From CAZLKN01 sp964560135 (GTDB lineage Bacteria; Actinomycetota; JAICYB01): DNA of 62,239 nt. The first letter of the stretch is position 1; every line of letters begins with the position of its first letter. Positions 59,406 through 62,239 of the stretch are shown one piece after another. The DNA is taken from assembly GCA_964560135.1 (NCBI GenBank), contig CAZLKN010000014.1:1-62239 (forward strand). The letters are read 5' to 3'. The notes under the pieces are model-generated. The model was not told the DNA's origin and searched no databases. It saw nothing but the letters and a program-made list of their open reading frames with translations. The translations under genes were made by a program, and so were the position numbers.

Positions 59406-60302
59406 TCATTCCCGTTCGACGTCGCGGTGGTGGACGACCACCGGGTACCCGAGCTCCCGGATGAATGCCTCGAGCTGGTCGGCGAAGACCACCGACCGGT
59501 GGTGCCCGCCCGTGCAGCCGATCGCCACCGTCAGATAGTGCTTGCCTTCCTTGAGGAAGGCGGGGAGCAGGAATGTCAGCAGCTCCCGGAGCCGGCCCAG
59601 ATAGTCGATCGCTTCCTCCCGCTCGAGCACGTAGGACCGGACCCGTTCGTCGGTTCCCGGAAGCGGCCGGAGGTCGGCCACCCAGTGCGGGTTGGGCAGG
59701 AACCTGGTGTCGAAGACCATGTCGGCATCGATCGGGAGACCGTACTTGAATCCGAAGCTCACCACCGTCACCTGGAGGCCCGGCCCGGCCTTCGGCTCGA
59801 GCGGGAAGGCCGATTGGATCCGCCGTCGCAGCTCGTGCGGCGTGAGTCCCGAGGTGTCGAGCACGATCTCCGCATCGTTCCGCAGCACCCCGAGCATCTG
59901 GCGCTCGCGGGCGATGCCGTCCTGGACGCGCTCCGTCGGGGCCAGGGGGTGCGGACGCCGGCTGGCCTCGAACCGGCGTACCAACGTCTCGTCGGACGCC
60001 TCGAGGAAGATGATCCGGAACTCCATCCCCTTGCCCCGCAGGCGCGAGAACGCCTGGCCGAGCTCCTTGAAGAACTCCTGGAAGAACTCGCGTCCGCTGG
60101 GACGCACCACCACCGCGGCCCGGCGCACGCCGGAGGCGCGGCAGAGGTCGGCGACCTGCTCGATCACCGTCGGCGGGAGGTTGTCCATCACGAGATACCC
60201 CATGTCCTCGAAGCACCGGGTGGCCTCGGTGGTGCCCGAACCGGACAGCCCGGTGATCACGACGATCTGGAAGGGGGGCAGGGCGCGGTGCCCCGGGGTC
60301 AC
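59406..60302 (-). CDS. rapZ: RapZ/YvcJ-family RNase adapter/nucleotide-binding protein
   Basis: 298 residues from the GTG at 60302, overlapping the uvrC stop by GTGA. The P-loop region reads ITGLSGSGTTEATRCFEDMG where most RapZ proteins have GxSGxGKS or GRS; the Lys/Arg is Thr here. VMDNLPP, IIFLEASDETLVRRFEASRRPHPL (in parts), the C-terminal FGFKYGLP, DTRFLPNPHW and IGCTGGHHRSV are conserved. RapZ senses glucosamine-6-phosphate and steers sRNA decay in E. coli; the actinobacterial role is unclear. Confidence 0.93.
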   Translation of the reverse strand: MTPGHRALPPFQIVVITGLSGSGTTEATRCFEDMGYLVMDNLPPTVIEQVADLCRASGVRRAAVVVRPSGREFFQEFFKELGQAFSRLRGKGMEFRIIFLEASDETLVRRFEASRRPHPLAPTERVQDGIARERQMLGVLRNDAEIVLDTSGLTPHELRRRIQSAFPLEPKAGPGLQVTVVSFGFKYGLPIDADMVFDTRFLPNPHWVADLRPLPGTDERVRSYVLEREEAIDYLGRLRELLTFLLPAFLKEGKHYLTVAIGCTGGHHRSVVFADQLEAFIRELGYPVVVHHRDVERE

Positions 60303-62206
60303 GCCCGGCCCCCGGCGCCGATGCGGCGGTGCACCTCGTCGGCCACGCCGCGGGGGATCCCGGGCACGGCACGGATCTCGTCCACCGTGGCCCGGCCGAT
60401 CGCCTCCACCGACCCGAACCATTTCAGGAGGGTCTGCTTGCGCGACCTGCCCACACCGGGGATCCCGTCGAGCGCCGACCGGGTCATGCCGGCGTCGCGC
60501 CGCTGCCGGTGGAATCCGATCGCGAACCGGTGGGCCTCGTCGCGCACGTGCTGGAGGACGTACAAGGCCTCGGAGCCCCGCGGGATCCGCACGGGATCGG
60601 GCCGTCCGGGGACGAAGACCTCCTCCAGCCGCTTGGCCAGCGCGGCCACGGGGATCCCGTCGACACCCGCGTCCCGGATCGCCTCCATGGCGGCGCCGAG
60701 CTGCCCCCGGCCCCCGTCGATCAGGACGAGCTGCGGCCGGTAGGCGAACTTCCTCGGACGGGCCCCCGGCTCCGGCGGCCTGTCCTGCTCCTCGACGTAG
60801 CGGACGAACCGCCGGTGGACGATCTCGTGCATCGCCTTGAAATCATCCACGCCCTCGACCCGCTTCACACGGAACTTGCGGTACTCGCTGCGCCGTGGGA
60901 GCCCGTCCTCGAAGACGACCATCGAGCCCACCGTCTCCTCGCCGTGCAGCGTGGAGACATCGAAGCACTCGATCCGCAGGGGGGCGTCGGGGAGGCCGAG
61001 GGAGGCCTGGAGGTCGGCCAGGGCCCGCGACCGGGCGGCGAGGTCGGTCCGGCGCTTGGTCCGCAGCTCCCGCCGGGCCTGCTCGGCGTTCTCGTGGACG
61101 GTCTGGAGCACCGCAAGCCGCTCACCGGACTTCGGCACCCGGATGCGGACCCGGGAGCCGCGTGACTCGGACAGCCAGCGCTCCAGGACCTCGTGGTCGT
61201 CGGGGACCTCCGGCACGAGCACCTCGGGCGGGACATCGTCGCGCTCCATGTAGAGGGCACCGAGGAACGCGGCCAGCCGCTCCTGTGGCGTCTGGTCCTC
61301 CGTCACCTCGACGGCGTAGCCCTTGCGTCCGGCGATGCGGCCCCCGCGGACGAAGAACACCTGCACGGCGCAGTCGAGCTCGTCGGCGGCGGTGGCGATC
61401 ACGTCGGCATCCAGCGGCGTCTTCGTCACCACCTCCTGACGCTCGAGCACCTTGCGGGCCGCGGCGAGCTGGTCGCGCCGGCGCGCGGCGTTCTCGAACT
61501 CCAGCCGCTCCGCGGCCTCCTCCATCTCGCGCTCGAGATTCTTCAGGGTGCCGTCGACGTCGCCGTCGAGGAAGCGGCAGAAGCCGTCCACGTTGGCCCG
61601 GTACTCCTCCTCGGTGACCTCGCCCACGCAGGGCCCGGGGCAGCGTCCGATGTGGAAGTAGAGGCACGGCCGGTTCAGACGCTGACACTCGCGGAACAGC
61701 GACTCGGAGCACGTCCGCATCGGGAAGACGCGCGTGAGCAGGTCGACGGTCTCGCGGATCGCGTAGGCGTGGGCGAACGGCCCGTAGTAGCGGACGCCCC
61801 GCCGGCGCCGTCCCCGCATCACCGTCGCCTTCGGCCAGCGGTCCTTCAGGGTGACCGCGAGATAGGGGTAGGACTTGTCGTCGCGGTAGCGGACGTTGAA
61901 CCGGGGACGATGCTCCTGGATCAGCGAGTACTCCAGCAGCAGCGCCTGGACCTCGCCGGTGACCACGACCCACTCGATGCGCCGGGCCGAGGCGACCATC
62001 GCCTGGGTTCGCGCGGCCAGGCTGCTGGGAGCCCCGAAGTAGTTGGCCACGCGCTTGCGCACGCTCCGGGCCTTGCCCACGTACAGGACCCGGCCGTCGC
62101 CGTCGCGGAACAGGTACACCCCCGGCGAGTCCGGCACCGACTTCAGGACGGGCTTCTCCCCCCGCGCGAAGTCGAGCGCCTGGAGGTCGAGGTCCTTGGT
62201 AGCCAT
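60299..62206 (-). CDS. uvrC: UvrABC system protein C (excinuclease subunit)
   Basis: 635 residues. Order of domains: GIY-YIG endonuclease (PGVYLFRDGDG and VLYVGKARSVRKRV, about residues 28-56), Cys-containing region (PCLYFHIGRCPGPC), UVR motif (EAAERLEFENAARRRDQL, about 225), UvrC RNase H-like nuclease (ECFDVSTLHGEETVGSMVVF in part, LVLIDGGRGQL) and a C-terminal helix-hairpin-helix pair (LDGIPGVGRSRKQTLL). It makes both incisions in nucleotide excision repair. TAGCCT is 6 bases before the ATG, so it may be leaderless. Confidence 0.96.
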   Translation of the reverse strand: MATKDLDLQALDFARGEKPVLKSVPDSPGVYLFRDGDGRVLYVGKARSVRKRVANYFGAPSSLAARTQAMVASARRIEWVVVTGEVQALLLEYSLIQEHRPRFNVRYRDDKSYPYLAVTLKDRWPKATVMRGRRRRGVRYYGPFAHAYAIRETVDLLTRVFPMRTCSESLFRECQRLNRPCLYFHIGRCPGPCVGEVTEEEYRANVDGFCRFLDGDVDGTLKNLEREMEEAAERLEFENAARRRDQLAAARKVLERQEVVTKTPLDADVIATAADELDCAVQVFFVRGGRIAGRKGYAVEVTEDQTPQERLAAFLGALYMERDDVPPEVLVPEVPDDHEVLERWLSESRGSRVRIRVPKSGERLAVLQTVHENAEQARRELRTKRRTDLAARSRALADLQASLGLPDAPLRIECFDVSTLHGEETVGSMVVFEDGLPRRSEYRKFRVKRVEGVDDFKAMHEIVHRRFVRYVEEQDRPPEPGARPRKFAYRPQLVLIDGGRGQLGAAMEAIRDAGVDGIPVAALAKRLEEVFVPGRPDPVRIPRGSEALYVLQHVRDEAHRFAIGFHRQRRDAGMTRSALDGIPGVGRSRKQTLLKWFGSVEAIGRATVDEIRAVPGIPRGVADEVHRRIGAGGRA

Positions 62207-62239
62207 ACCTCCAGGCTATCCGGGGGCCGGGCCGACCCG

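Overview
This is a high-GC window (third codon positions almost always G or C) with Shine-Dalgarno and leaderless starts mixed and TAGGGT/TAnnnT-type -10 boxes. Gene content (RlpA-like protein, AlgH/YqgE, MsrA, UvrC-RapZ, LPxTG-type sorting signal, TetR, FitAB-type toxin-antitoxin, acyl-CoA enzymes) fits a deep-branching Actinomycetota, probably outside the classical Streptomyces/Mycobacterium groups. I cannot assign an order from the sequence alone.

Layout. (1) 1-12389: mixed housekeeping and fatty-acid-type metabolism. It holds a thiolase tail, secreted cupredoxin, RlpA-like protein, AlgH, a J-domain/LRR fusion, MsrA, an MFS exporter, phosphoesterase, FxsA, a MetE-like Zn methyltransferase, an SDR, an aldehyde dehydrogenase, a 5'-3' exonuclease-like protein, DUF3309 and a CapA-like protein. 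(2) 12490-14412: secreted metallophosphoesterase with an LPRTG sorting signal. (3) 14422-22268: a lipid-type cluster with a TetR regulator, a small zinc ribbon, a fused fatty acyl-CoA reductase/HAD protein, a Zn-alcohol dehydrogenase, a LarA-like (DUF2088) protein and a PlsC acyltransferase, interrupted by a FitAB/VapBC module. The reductase and LarA-like genes share the same start architecture: a -10 box followed directly by a TCTACC-N4-GGTAGA palindrome over the ATG. As a result both proteins begin MVDKAP.

(4) 22359-26184: lipoprotein, small secreted protein, acyl-CoA dehydrogenase and subtilase. (5) 26479-49750 is the most unusual part. On the + strand lie four tandem, membrane-anchored LivJ-type (PBP1) binding proteins and three small secreted proteins ending in PD(S/A/T)(I/L)IF. 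A fourth member of that small family lies at 23349. Converging on them from the - strand is a tightly coupled ten-gene run: MoxR ATPase, DUF58, a transglutaminase-fold membrane protein lacking its catalytic residues, a lipoprotein, a fused LivH-LivM permease, a fused MFS-LivF-LivG protein, a cupredoxin-fold lipoprotein lacking copper ligands, and two more lipoproteins. I infer one envelope transport or sensing system built from branched-chain amino-acid ABC transporter parts, with an MFS module physically fused to both ATPases.

(6) 50006-54787: two secreted or anchored proteins of unknown function and an orphan pair of family-5 (peptide-type) binding lipoproteins. (7) 54807-62206: a conserved core run on the - strand, uvrC-rapZ-gap-pgk-tpiA-apgM-secG, with no whiA/yvcK between rapZ and gap. 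No rRNA, tRNA, CRISPR array, insertion sequence or prophage was seen. No gene-free stretch exceeds 300 bases.
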